Part shown: in pieces, positions 1-9,700 of the stretch | Position numbering within the stretch: position 1 is the first letter of the stretch | Layout: every line of letters begins with the position of its first letter | Assembly (NCBI GenBank): GCA_031216445.1 | Contig: CM062204.1 | Location: forward strand, 9,664,501 to 9,728,500 | Direction: 5' to 3' | Length of the DNA: 64,000 bases | Source of the DNA: Lateolabrax maculatus | Taxonomy: Eukaryota > Chordata > Actinopteri > Acropomatiformes > Lateolabracidae | The notes under the pieces: model-generated | The model's input: only the letters and a program-made list of their open reading frames with translations | The model's database searches: none | Told to the model about the DNA's origin: nothing | Translations under genes and position numbers: made by a program

Positions 1-80
1 GCTTTCTGCAGGAAGGGCAGCAGCTTACACAGACACAGGCCAACAACACTGTCGTCAAAAGGCCAGCGTGATGCCAGGAG
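1..80 (-). CDS. ednra: Endothelin receptor type A, second coding exon (partial: end of TM2/ECL1/start of TM3)
   Basis: The exon is read on the minus strand from position 80, after a TTCTCACCAG acceptor whose AG is at 82-81. It gives 26 codons plus two bases before the window ends. The peptide starts LLASRWPFDD and ends CKLLPFLQK. It continues phase 0 from the upstream exon, so the joined junction reads INVYK-LLASRWPF, matching the ECL1 region of endothelin receptors (human type A reads LLAGRWPF, from memory). The Trp-Pro-Phe after Arg is the conserved ECL1 motif. The Cys directly before KLLPFLQK is the TM3 cysteine (3.25) that pairs with ECL2. An extra Cys two residues earlier (LCLC) differs from the human protein as I remember it. 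The remaining five or so exons lie outside the window to the left. Confidence 0.93.
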
Positions 81-1865
81 CTGGTGAGAAAAGCACATAC
101 AATAACTTTTATACAAACACTTACATCACATTTGAAACAGCATTAGTTGTTCAACATGCAACATGCACACTATTGTCATATGTAATTCAATCACTGTTTG
201 GCTTAGTTAATGTATCAGTACAAAGTAAAGGATTTTAATTAAGTAATCTGTCTTTAGGGAGCTGACTACTAATATCACTTTTGTTACTGAATTCGTGTTG
301 GCCATCGTTAAAATCTATTTAAGGTCATTTTACTGCAGGCCGAGGCACATCAAAGAGCTCTCAACGTCATTTTAACGTCAGAGTGATTTTAGTCTGACAC
401 GGACCATATGGAGCTCATTAGCTGATAAAACTTTGCACATTTTTTGCAAAACTTTGACAACTCATGCAAACGTAAAACCCCATCAAACCTTACATCCAAA
501 CTTTAATAATAACTCACGATGTTGTGATTCATTTCTCAAAGCCACTTCCACAACCGCTTATAGTATTACTTCCCCCAGGAAAATAAGTCAAGGCCACATG
601 AGACCTTTGTTTCCATCAAAGTGGTCTTGGCACGTTTCCTTCCGTACAATATAACCTGCGTTAAACAAGTTTCTCAAAGATGAAAGCTAAAGAAAATAGT
701 TGTGGTGCTTCCTGACCCTCTCTTGTTTACTTGTGCTGTTTAAGTTTCCCAGGAGCACAGAAGAGCAGCAGATAGGAAAGGAGCCTGCATCACTGTTTTT
801 AGCGTGAAAGTACCTGCTATTTTTGGAAACACTATCACAACCCCGAGGAAGTGAACAAGGGGCTTCAACATGGTTTGAACATTGTTGATGTGGCTTTGTC
901 TCCTTTTTTTTGTGCAGAAACTGTTCCCCCAGTAAGATTTTTGTTTCCTATTTGCACTTGTGTTGCTCAGACATTAAAGTTACTGTGCCCTCAAAGTTCC
1001 AAGTTAATTCTAACCAGGCGGTTTTCTAATTTTTCTCTTGTAAAATGGCAGCCCATAATGCACTGGAAAGATCTGGTTAACTGATCATTCAATTTTGGCA
1101 TCATCTTTCATTATTATACAAAGCATGACACTATTTATTAGTCTAAAACAACCCAAGACAGGAACCCTAAGCATAATATATCATCATTAAACATTTCATA
1201 TTTTAAATGTATAAACTGTGGACCAAAAGTAAACAAAAGTGCTGTGAGTCACCAAAAATCAAAACACAAAACTAAAACCAGCTGTTGCTTTCAGACTGCT
1301 TAACAGGTCTTTTGAATACACTGATAATCATTAGACAACAACGAAATGTAAGTTTTTAATGTCTTCAGATACCGTTAAAGGTTTGTTTACTTCAGTAATG
1401 TTCATAAACACAGGAATGAAATAAGCCGATACTGTTAATTATGACTAGCTGAGAAACATTTTAAATAAGATTCTTATTTTTTACCCTCACTTTGATTTGG
1501 ATAAAACATTATAGATGGGGTTTTGATGAAGAACTGAGTTCAAAACTCCACAAGTGATTTATCATTTCTTTATAAAATAAAACCTCGAGATAAGGGTCAG
1601 TGACTAATGTCCCAGGTCAATACAAGGCCACTGGCATGTGTGACTACAGCCTGATTCCCGTGTTTATTTAACCCAGCCATATCCCTGCTCCTCTCATCAC
1701 TAATCTGCCCGCACGAGGAAGATAGCGTCGCCGACTGATTACACTTTCCCTTCTATTTGTACACTCCCTTACAACCCTTCCCACTTCCCCTCTTTCCCGT
1801 CTGTAATATTCCACTTTATCTCCGCGTGTCACCTCCATTTTTGCTGCATTTCATCATATCAACAC

Positions 1866-1902
<37 letters not shown>

Positions 1903-1987
1903 CACATACACACACACTGCTGTCACTCAGGAGAAAAACAAGGTCAATATGGTAATTAAACGTGCACCAACAGAGTGAAAACTGTAC
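81..1987 (-). other. ednra: ednra intron between the first and second coding exons
   Basis: This 1,907-base intron is bounded by a GTACAG donor (1987 downward) and a CACCAG acceptor (82-81). It is AT-rich with no exon-like open frame that I can support. It contains a CA microsatellite close to the donor. The segment at about 1620-1760 is less AT-rich than its surroundings and could hold a regulatory element, but I see no specific motif that proves it. Confidence 0.88.
1861..1917. repeat. (CA)n microsatellite in ednra intron
   Basis: A CA dinucleotide run of about 57 bases, interrupted by CG and TA steps, lies roughly 70 bases inside the intron from the donor of the first coding exon. On the minus strand it reads as GT/TG, so the exon's frame appears to extend into an artificial Cys/Val-rich tail. 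Confidence 0.95.
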
Positions 1988-2470
1988 CTTATATACATTG
2001 ATGGGTATATCAATGATTATGTAGATAAGGTCTCCCAGTGCCAGACTGGCAATGAGGGCATTTGGTCCGTTCCTCATGCACTTGTGCTGGTATATAATCC
2101 TCAGCAGGGTAGCGTTGCCGACCATGCCGACCACAAACACTATAATGGAAATTACGGTGTTGATGTACCTAAAAAAGTCCTTTATAGAGGTGGATCCAGT
2201 GCACATTGGAGGTGGTAGCTTTTTGGCAGTTTGATTTGCAGACCCTACAGCTTGTGCATCAGCCCCTTGGGCCCCCAGGTGGAGGCCGGGACCCGTGCTG
2301 GGACTGATGGTGCTGTAGAAACCCGGAGACTGGAGGGTGGAGTGGACGAGAAAGCCCGGGAGAGAGTCCTCCTCTGCCTCAGCTCTGTTTATCTGGCACA
2401 TTCCTCTGGCTGCCATACAGGCCATTAGCACCAACATATGTATAGCTGGGGTGCCCATTATGGAACACAT
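1988..2470 (-). CDS. ednra: Endothelin receptor type A, first coding exon (N-terminal tail, TM1, ICL1, TM2)
   Basis: This exon encodes the first 161 residues of a class A GPCR that binds endothelins at the plasma membrane and signals mainly through Gq. The ATG at 2470 is followed by a hydrophobic signal peptide of about 24 residues; a second ATG at 2458 (residue 5) is an equally good start. The extracellular tail has an N-glycosylation site (NQT, N79) and the family's N-terminal Cys (C90). TM1 covers about residues 102-126 with the conserved GN (N119). ICL1 has the invariant KCMRNGPN, and TM2 (about 139-161) has SLALGD with D147 at position 2.50. NALIASLALGD after GPN, and VGMVGNATLL in TM1, match the A subtype; the B subtype has NILIASLALGD and GIIGNSTLL (recalled family knowledge). 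The exon ends AAG|GTACAG at 1988/1987, phase 0. Whether this is the ednraa or ednrab ohnolog cannot be settled here. Confidence 0.94.
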
Positions 2471-2515
2471 TCTGCGCTTTGATTTCACTGATTGAAAGAC
2501 TGTCCCAATATACCA
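2471..2515 (-). other. ednra: ednra 5' UTR part of the first coding exon, with splice acceptor
   Basis: On the minus strand a pyrimidine tract (TTTTCTTTTCTTTTCCCACCAG) ends with AG at 2517-2516, so the exon most likely begins at 2515 and has 45 bases of 5' UTR before the ATG at 2470. The reading frame stays open through this UTR up to a stop at 2545-2543, so frame alone does not fix the start. The acceptor and the signal peptide after 2470 or 2458 do. An intron here implies a separate upstream non-coding exon, which fits the mammalian gene layout with the ATG in exon 2. Confidence 0.75.
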
Positions 2516-3517
2516 CTGGTGGGAAAAGAAAAGAAAATTTGGTTACTTTTCAGACAACACACAATCAAGCAACGTCACAGGTTATTTTGCATTTTGCCTC
2601 CACTTAAAATCTAACCAAAGTGGAATATTCTATGTCAGTTACAAGTTAAACAGCATTACTGTCCTTTCAAAAGCTGTGAGGAAGTTAAACAACTTCTTCA
2701 AGACTTCAAAAAGGTTTTGCCAAGGGGGCACAGATGGGAGATGCCAGGACTAGTTACAGTTAAACAGTTAGACAGTTAAAGATGAGGCATCCACAGAGCG
2801 CATTGGGCATCCTGTTTGCTCTCAGTCGTGGGACGTCTGATTATGTCTTTGTGTCAATAATGTTGCAGCTACACAGTGAGGCTTCATGTCTTCTTATGCT
2901 GTTTCCACAGTGAGCCCCTTGCATGCGTTTTCAATGAATGATTTCCTCAGTTTTGCATTCTCCCTCTGTTTCTAATTTAGAAAGGTTTAAACATGTGGTT
3001 ACAAAACAAAGAGCTTTTTTTTTAACATGAAAGAAGTGCTGCAGGGCAGATTTCTAGTCAGCATTTTTCAATACAAGCATTACAGTTAAATAAAACTCAG
3101 ATGACAGTCGAAATCAGAAAAACAATACCTTGGATTCTCCTCTGAATCCTTTGGTTCTATACTTAGTGTGCTGTTATTAAATCACGTTTTACTGCATCTT
3201 TACAGGAAAAACAACAAACTTTCTGGACAAATTCAGAGTAATTAATTCCACAAAACTCCTGGTAAGGAGCAGATAAAGTTTCAAACTGTCAGATCGATAG
3301 TGAAGCCCTTTTCATCATGTCACAGCATAGGCAACTCTTATAGCCCAGAGTTCTTCCTGTTCAAAGTCCCAGCTGTCACCAAGTACACAAAGAACTATTT
3401 AGCAGCCAGCCCTTCAAGTAGCATCACAGTTTAGCATCAGCATGACACTGCTGGGATCTGTGACAGCACGCAAACTGATCTTTCCATAAATAATAAATAC
3501 GTTTGGTTTTCACCTAC
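2516..3517 (-). other. ednra: Proposed ednra intron 1 (5' UTR intron)
   Basis: This interval joins the acceptor at 2517-2516 to the donor-like AAGAG|GTAGGT at 3518/3517 on the minus strand. It is AT-rich with no supported coding sequence. The acceptor end is well supported; the donor end depends on the candidate exon 1 call. Confidence 0.4.
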
Positions 3518-3640
3518 CTCTTCTAAAATGTCTGCCTGGCCCCCTTGGAAACCGTCAGGCAAACTTTCGGCTGAAGCCCCCAGACATCTGTATCACATCA
3601 CATGAGTAATTAACGCACTATCAAAGCCGCAGCGTATCCC
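3518..3640 (-). other. ednra: Candidate non-coding exon 1 of ednra (upstream end unknown)
   Basis: On the minus strand this stretch ends with GAG|GTAGGTG, a near-consensus 5' splice site, 1.0 kb upstream of the acceptor of the first coding exon. It is less AT-rich than the intron and carries a few CpGs. The start at 3640 is arbitrary: no TATA box is obvious, and the transcription start could lie anywhere between here and the G-rich stretch near 3.9 kb. Mammalian ednra has a non-coding exon 1, which makes an exon here expected. No transcript evidence is available, and the true exon could lie further upstream. Confidence 0.35.
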
Positions 3641-3732
3641 ACTTGGTTTGAGCAATGCACCCGTCTGCTCTGAGGTGCCTTCGCATTATGGCTCAGAGTT
3701 TCCTGTGGAGAGTTTGCAGTATGTCTGAGTAT

Positions 3733-3800
3733 GTGTGTGTAAAAATGTGTGTATCTGTGTGTGTGTGTGTGTGTGTGTGTGTCTGTGTGTGTGTGTGTGT
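3733..3800. repeat. (GT)n microsatellite upstream of ednra
   Basis: A plus-strand GT run with a few interruptions (CT, AA), about 68 bases long, immediately upstream of the candidate exon 1. Open frames crossing it in both directions are repeat artefacts. Confidence 0.95.
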
Positions 3801-3892
3801 CAGAGCACCAGTGAGACACTTTGACTGGGTGGGATAGTAAATCTCCACCTCCCTTTGGTAACAGACTGGGCCCCCTTTGGAAACATCAACTC

Positions 3893-3950
3893 CCCCCCCC
3901 CTCCCCCGACCCCTCAACCCCCCACCCCCACCCCCACCCTCCTCTCAGAG
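3893..3950 (-). promoter_or_regulatory. G-rich tract on the ednra sense strand, possible promoter/G-quadruplex
   Basis: The plus strand shows an almost pure C stretch with short A/T/G breaks. On the minus (ednra sense) strand this gives repeated GGGTGGGG and GGGGGAGGGGG blocks, with several G-runs of three or more spaced within a few bases. Such tracts can bind Sp/KLF factors and fold into G-quadruplexes. It lies 0.3-0.4 kb upstream of the candidate exon 1, a sensible position for a TATA-less promoter. That it acts as a promoter is inference. Confidence 0.3.
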
Positions 3951-3978
3951 GCACCGCCTGCTGACAGTCATCTCCAAG

Positions 3979-4016
3979 GCACACACTCACACACACATCA
4001 CACACACACACACTGG
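3979..4016. repeat. (CA)n microsatellite
   Basis: A short CA run broken by TCA and CTCA units, about 38 bases, just upstream of the C-rich tract. It is the third CA/GT tract within 2.2 kb of the ednra 5' region. Confidence 0.9.
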
Positions 4017-4354
4017 CAAGGGGCATCTGGGAGCCCAACGCCCCTCCAATCTGCCCCTTTCCTTAACTCCCTCCTATCTTCTCTTTCAATCTCTCTCTGA
4101 CTCACATTATGTCTTGTATACATTACATACAACTGTTTCCTCACACAAGAGGCAGCACAGATTAGATGGGATGGAGGACGGCACAAGGAAGTCAGTGTCC
4201 ATGATGTTGTGTTTCCTTAATTTGAGAGGGGGGAACTGAGATAGGAAGTGGGAGTAAACCATCAGCCTGTCTTTACTTTTACAGACTAACTACTGTGTGG
4301 GTGGCAAAACCACATCACACTTTCTTGCCCCTGCTTTATTGTTGTAATAAAGCT

Positions 4355-4870
4355 TTATATTAGCTGTAGAATCTGGATAATCACTGTGCGGTAAATAAGG
4401 CGGGGAAAAGTAGTTACGTCTAGATGAGCATTCCCTTCAATTACCAAACATCTAAATGACCAAATAGAAGGAAAACCCCAATAAATTGGTTTTCCTTGCA
4501 TGCAAAACACAAAAAACAACAAAACAAAAAAACAAATCATCCCAAACAGACAGTGCTCTGCGTGATGACTAAATGCCTGAACGAGAGAAGAAGACAGTTC
4601 AATGTCAAGAGAGAAGAGTGCTTCTACATCAGCGTCCATTATGGATTCTAAAATGAAGCATTTATCATGATGTGCGCTGAGAGCAGGAAGAGGGCTATCA
4701 AAGTCACCACAATCTATCTTTTGCACAGCCAAAGAGCTGACGCAGCGAATGCTTAAAGGGGAAAAACACTCAATTAAAAAAATCATATGCCATTCCTCTT
4801 GCCTGGCAGAATTCAGTACATATTTGTTAAAAATGGCCAATTCTCCGCTGAATACATTAAACAAACAAAT
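4355..4870. promoter_or_regulatory. Candidate conserved non-coding element upstream of ednra
   Basis: The stretch has balanced, non-repetitive composition, no known repeat signature, and a minus-strand frame open for 169 codons. That translated frame has no recognisable domain and no flanking splice logic, so I do not call it a gene. Absence of repeats, long blocks of unique sequence (4560-4860) and the position 0.7-1.3 kb upstream of the presumed transcription start make a proximal enhancer plausible. This is inference; only cross-species alignment would show conservation. Confidence 0.22.
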
Positions 4871-6289
4871 GAATAAATGTGTAAAACCCAGATGTGGTCC
4901 ATTGACATAAGCAGTGATTTTTAGTTTTATTTTGTCAGTTTGTGGGTTTTGTGGGCTTTGCTTTTACACCAAAATTAACTGCATGAAGTTAAATTAAAAC
5001 TTGAATTTTACCAAATTAATAATTTTAATTGGGAGCATTTACAAGCACATCAAACACCATTTTCAGTTCATTTTTAATAAAGAGGTATAGTGGTGTCTGG
5101 ACATTCAGTATACTTGTAAATGCTGTCTGTAGAAACTACGTAGTTTTGCACAGAAAATTTAAATTAACCTGTACTACTTTTTATTCATGACAATATAATA
5201 TGATTGATATCAAAGTTATGCAAATACATCACATTAGTAAGTAGAAGAGAGATGTATGTACCAGATGTTTCAAAAGTCAGAAAAGCATCATCACCTGAAA
5301 CACTACATGATGAAAGAAAGAGAAATCTGAGTGAAGGAACATACTCATACATGCACAGACAGTACGCACATACACATAGATACTAAACAGTCTGATTAGT
5401 GGTTTCCCTGAGACCTTCAGTGTCAAAGGCTGTTGACTGAATATCCTCTGAGATGGCTCCATTGTGTGTTTCCAATCATTCATTTTTTTATCTTTAAGAT
5501 ATTTGTTTCCTTTCAAATATTCGCTGCTGATGTGAAGCATCATGTTGTGCCTTTTGGCTTCTTTCTTGCCCACCAAGTTGTCCAAACTCCAAATGACAAA
5601 ATATGCAACTTTTCCAAAACATATGAACGTATGAGCATTTTCTGAAGTGCTGCCCCGCTGCTTTTCAGTGCTTTACAAAATGCATATGACTATTACAAAA
5701 ATGATTCATATCACTGTTTTTTTTAATCTGATACTGTAAGGTTAGGTTAGGTTTACACACAGAAACAACTTGACTAAGGTCAGTGAATGATAGCATTTGC
5801 AATTTGAGGACAACTTTTTCAGCTTTCATGCAACTATACTGTATATTGTAATATAGGGCTCTCAGAAATAATACAGCTTGAACCTTATATTCATAATTAC
5901 ATGAACCAGAAATAATTATTTTGTTATTTTGCCAGATTCAATGTACATCATACGCTGAATACATTTCAGATTTACATTTAAAAACTTTTCCCATAAAACA
6001 CTTCCATACCTAAAGGTTTTTTTAAACTTTGAATGAAACTTTTATGCTTCTTCCCAGAACATATAGGTTGAGTGTTTATGGTTCATTTGCAGGTACTTTT
6101 CTTGCAGTTAAATGTGACTTAATTGGGTAATGCCAATATTTACAGCCATTTAAAATTAAAGCGATCGTGTTTTCTTTAATTGTAGTCATGAATTTATCAT
6201 GGCTTCTGAATTAGTTATGGTCAGCAGTGGCGAATATTTAATTTATTGGAACGTGATTTGCTGACGGCATCTGATTTCTTACCCCTGTC
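4871..6289. other. AT-rich intergenic stretch, nothing recognised
   Basis: Only short random open frames (for example 5204-5386 and 5277-5585) with no domain or splice context are present. I see no repeat family here. Confidence 0.6.
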
Positions 6290-6660
6290 TCTTTTTTTTC
6301 CCTCCAAAGTCCCTTGATTGTTGGCAGCTTCAATGACATTTTAACTTTTGAGGGGGTAGTAGAGTCTTTGTTAGTAAATCCATTAATATATAAATGATGA
6401 AACCTTTACCTGCTCCCAGTTGCTTTGGCTTTCATGTTGTTGTTGTGTTGTTGTTTGGATCGTAATCAGGTATTAATGCCATTCTGTCTGAACTCAAAGA
6501 TGGCAGGCTGCCTGGTAATTCATATGCTTGTTCTCTGATGGCATCTGTCGAAGTGTGCTCTCTGCATATTGGTACATACCCTATGGGAAATTTCAATCCA
6601 GCCCCAGACTGAGTGGGATGTAAGCAATTTCTTAACTGGGACACTTGCGCAAAAACAGAA
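6290..6660. promoter_or_regulatory. Candidate regulatory segment next to GA repeat
   Basis: Unique-looking, less AT-rich sequence with a TGTTG-repeat patch (6434-6457) and several TAAT cores, ending at a long GA microsatellite. No coding signal was found. Listed as possible conserved non-coding DNA only on composition. Confidence 0.15.
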
Positions 6661-6662
6661 AG

Positions 6663-6666
<4 letters not shown>

Positions 6667-6716
<50 letters not shown>

Positions 6717-6783
6717 CAGGGAGAGAGAGGCAGAGAAAGAGAGAGAGAGGGAGAGAGGCAGAGAGAGAAAGAGAGAGAGAGAG
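6667..6783. repeat. (GA)n microsatellite/purine tract
   Basis: About 117 bases of GA repeats with GAC, GGG and AAAG interruptions; purine-only over long parts. Arg/Glu-rich frames on plus and Ser/Leu-rich frames on minus are artefacts of this tract. Confidence 0.96.
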
Positions 6784-9700
6784 AATAAGTTTGAGGCCAA
6801 TTCTACTGTGACAACCAGTGACAGAGGGAAGAGGGTTCAGTATACTGCCTGACTTTATTAATTTGGGACATATGGTTCACACAAACAAAAAGTTGCAGCA
6901 CAAGAGGAAAAGAAAATGTGAATCTTGATACAGGAATTTTCATTATAGCCTGATTAGTGCCAGCACTTGACTTCATCTGAAATTAATCAATATAATATTA
7001 ACAGACTGTCTTAATTAGAAGGAGGGAAGGTTTGTCAAAGCAGTGGTGATGATATCTGATGAAAAGAGCCTGTGGAGAAGTCGCAGTGTGTTCTCGAGAA
7101 GAATTTGGCTGTTGTAAAGTTCCTGCAACTTTCTTCACTATGGCTTTAAGCTATCTGAAGGTTTGTGGTTAATGGTAACTGACAGGAGGTTATCTTTTGT
7201 ACAACTCCACTATGATAAGTCTGCAGAAGCAGCTAATTCGGGGCTCTTGGAGCTCTCAAAAAGATTATCTTTGGAATTGTGTTTTCTTCAAAATCTTGAG
7301 TCATAAAACATAATGGGTGGCAACAAGAAGTTGTGCTTGAGTTACAACAAAAGCTTGATTTCTAGCAATGCACAACATGCCATTGCTGTATACGACTTAC
7401 ATCTTACTTTAAAGCTGAAAAGAGAAACTATGTTGACTTAAATTTTTTTAATTGACAAGTTTTTCCATGGCACAAATTGAAACTGATATGGCACATCAGC
7501 ATTATATATACATACACACAAAAGGAATTTGAATTGCTGCCACTGAGTCTTATTTCACTTGATTTCCCACCTAAGAAGCCAGAGTAACAGGGGCAGCCGT
7601 CTTGGAGTACATTGCACGGTGTCAATGTGTTTTGCACTTAAATATGTTTTTGCTGCTTCATATCTCAAGTCTGCATTCCTTCCCGACAGCCTTGCAATTC
7701 CCAAACTCAACCACTTCCAACTCAGTCTTACCGGCATCAGCACTCCCAACTGAAATCAGGGAGGATGTACATAAACATGTGAGTGTGACTGCCAATTTGA
7801 ACATCATTGTGTTGAATACAAGGAACATCTGTAGGAGATTGACAAAAACTGAAGTAATGTGCAGCCTGTTTCATTTATTAACTTGTTGCTAAATGCACAG
7901 TTATTGGGAAACAATTCCATCTAGATTCTCTGGAGTCTGTATCAGAGCTGCAATAACATTATTCGCAGAAGGCAGGACTGTCCATGAGCAGTGTGCGTAG
8001 AGGAGATGCTCTAATCTGTGGTTAGAGGCTCTTGGATCTTAATTGATCTGAATAAAAACATCAAATTAAGCTGTGATAAAACATCATGACAACTGTTGAC
8101 TACAGCCAACAGTTATACAGCTCACCAATCCACATTTATTTTTGATTAGCCCCAGCTTTTTAGTCCACTATCGCCAGCTGTACCAAGTTAACTGTGTGTC
8201 AAATGTCAAAGTGGGACCTTTTGCACTGCCGATTAATGTTCACATTTACTACCCTGAAATTAGAGGCCAGTTGGATTTTCATGGACACATATTCACCATT
8301 TCAGTATGAAACTTTGGAAAGAATGTTACTAGTGAGCATTTTGCGTAAACATTTAATGTAAACTTTTGGTTGATACATTATATTTCGCAAATGTAAAAAC
8401 AGTTTTACATGAATATGGATATCATTTTAAAGAGAAACTTTCTCTAATCAGCAGGGGAAAAGTGAGCGCCTAGCTCGTTCAAAGTTTCAAAGTCTTCAAA
8501 GCTGTCATATTACATGTTGTATCTTTTGTATCAACGTTGTAGAAAGATAAATCATGACATTGTGGTTTAATTAGCAGTTACTAGAGCTATTTACTGGTAC
8601 GAGGCGTAGTTTTTCCTGTTTTGGTGGAAGCTAGCCGTTTCCTGCTGCTCTCACTCCTTGTATTATGCCAGGCGAAATGCAACCTGGATCAATCTCTCAA
8701 CTGAAGGTGCTGAGATGAAATTGATCGTTGATCTTTTCAAATCTGGATTAGAGGTTTTGTAGTACACATATTTTCAGGTATTAATGAAAGACATTTTCCT
8801 AATGTAGAATTAATCAGAAGTGACCAAATAATTAAGTAACACTGTGGGGAAAAAAACTGTTAGTGTGTTATAATGTACAGCAGCTACACAATGGTATCAA
8901 TGAATATCATAAAAATGATCAATTGCTATTAAATCTAAATAATTGTTGCTATAATACACAGACCCAATGCTCGACGTTTTCACATGGTAAACACAGAGCC
9001 CCTCAGACGACAGGGTAACTGATAGTGGAGTCTTTGACATGGCACTTACAGCACATTCCTGTTTACAATCTGGCTCTTCTCGGACAGACCCTAAATGTGC
9101 TGATAAACGCAAGAGTCTGAACCCATCGCACTTTGCTCTCCACTATCAGAAACCCCATGAGTGCATGCTCAAAATGTCTGGGCCATAATTATAACTCCAT
9201 GTCTGTCTATTTTGGATGAAAATCAGCTTTTATAAATTTTGTACTGTGGTATTTTTAAACATCCATATCTATATTCTGTATAAACTTTGCGATGCTGTTG
9301 TGTTGTAAGTCTCACCAAAATATAAACTGTCACTGATGTGATCAACATATGGAAGTCTTGACTTCAGGTAGGTTTACGGTTGAAAAACATCTGTGGACAA
9401 TTTGAATGTGGCATGCTACTTGTAAACACAGCTGTGAAGACCAAGTAGCCAAAACTGAAGATAACAAACCTCAGTCAGGAGGGACTGATGGGGTTTCCTT
9501 GTTGAACTTCCAGATGTTGCTCAGTTCGAGCTCAGTTCGTCACCAGATGAAGATCTGCTATCAGAAAACAATTTGAATGTGTTTTACTTTATAACTGCAG
9601 TCATGTGCTTGGTGAAAGCAGTCTTTTTAGGAAACGATTTTGGCAGAAAAGAAAGCGCTGTGGAGATTAAAAATGAGTGCTGGATGAAATTGCCCTGTTT

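Noticed and set aside
1859..1987. Open reading frame of ednra first coding exon continuing 42 codons past the donor
   Set aside because: After the AAG|GTACAG donor the frame runs into the CA microsatellite and loses all similarity to endothelin receptors; it is intron read-through.
2471..2488. Start of the ednra frame at a GTG six codons upstream (2488)
   Set aside because: GTG is not a normal start in vertebrates; the ATG at 2470 or 2458 gives a proper signal peptide.
6432..6852. Ser/Leu-rich or Arg/Glu-rich frames across the GA repeat
   Set aside because: They are translations of a dinucleotide repeat with no unique conserved part.
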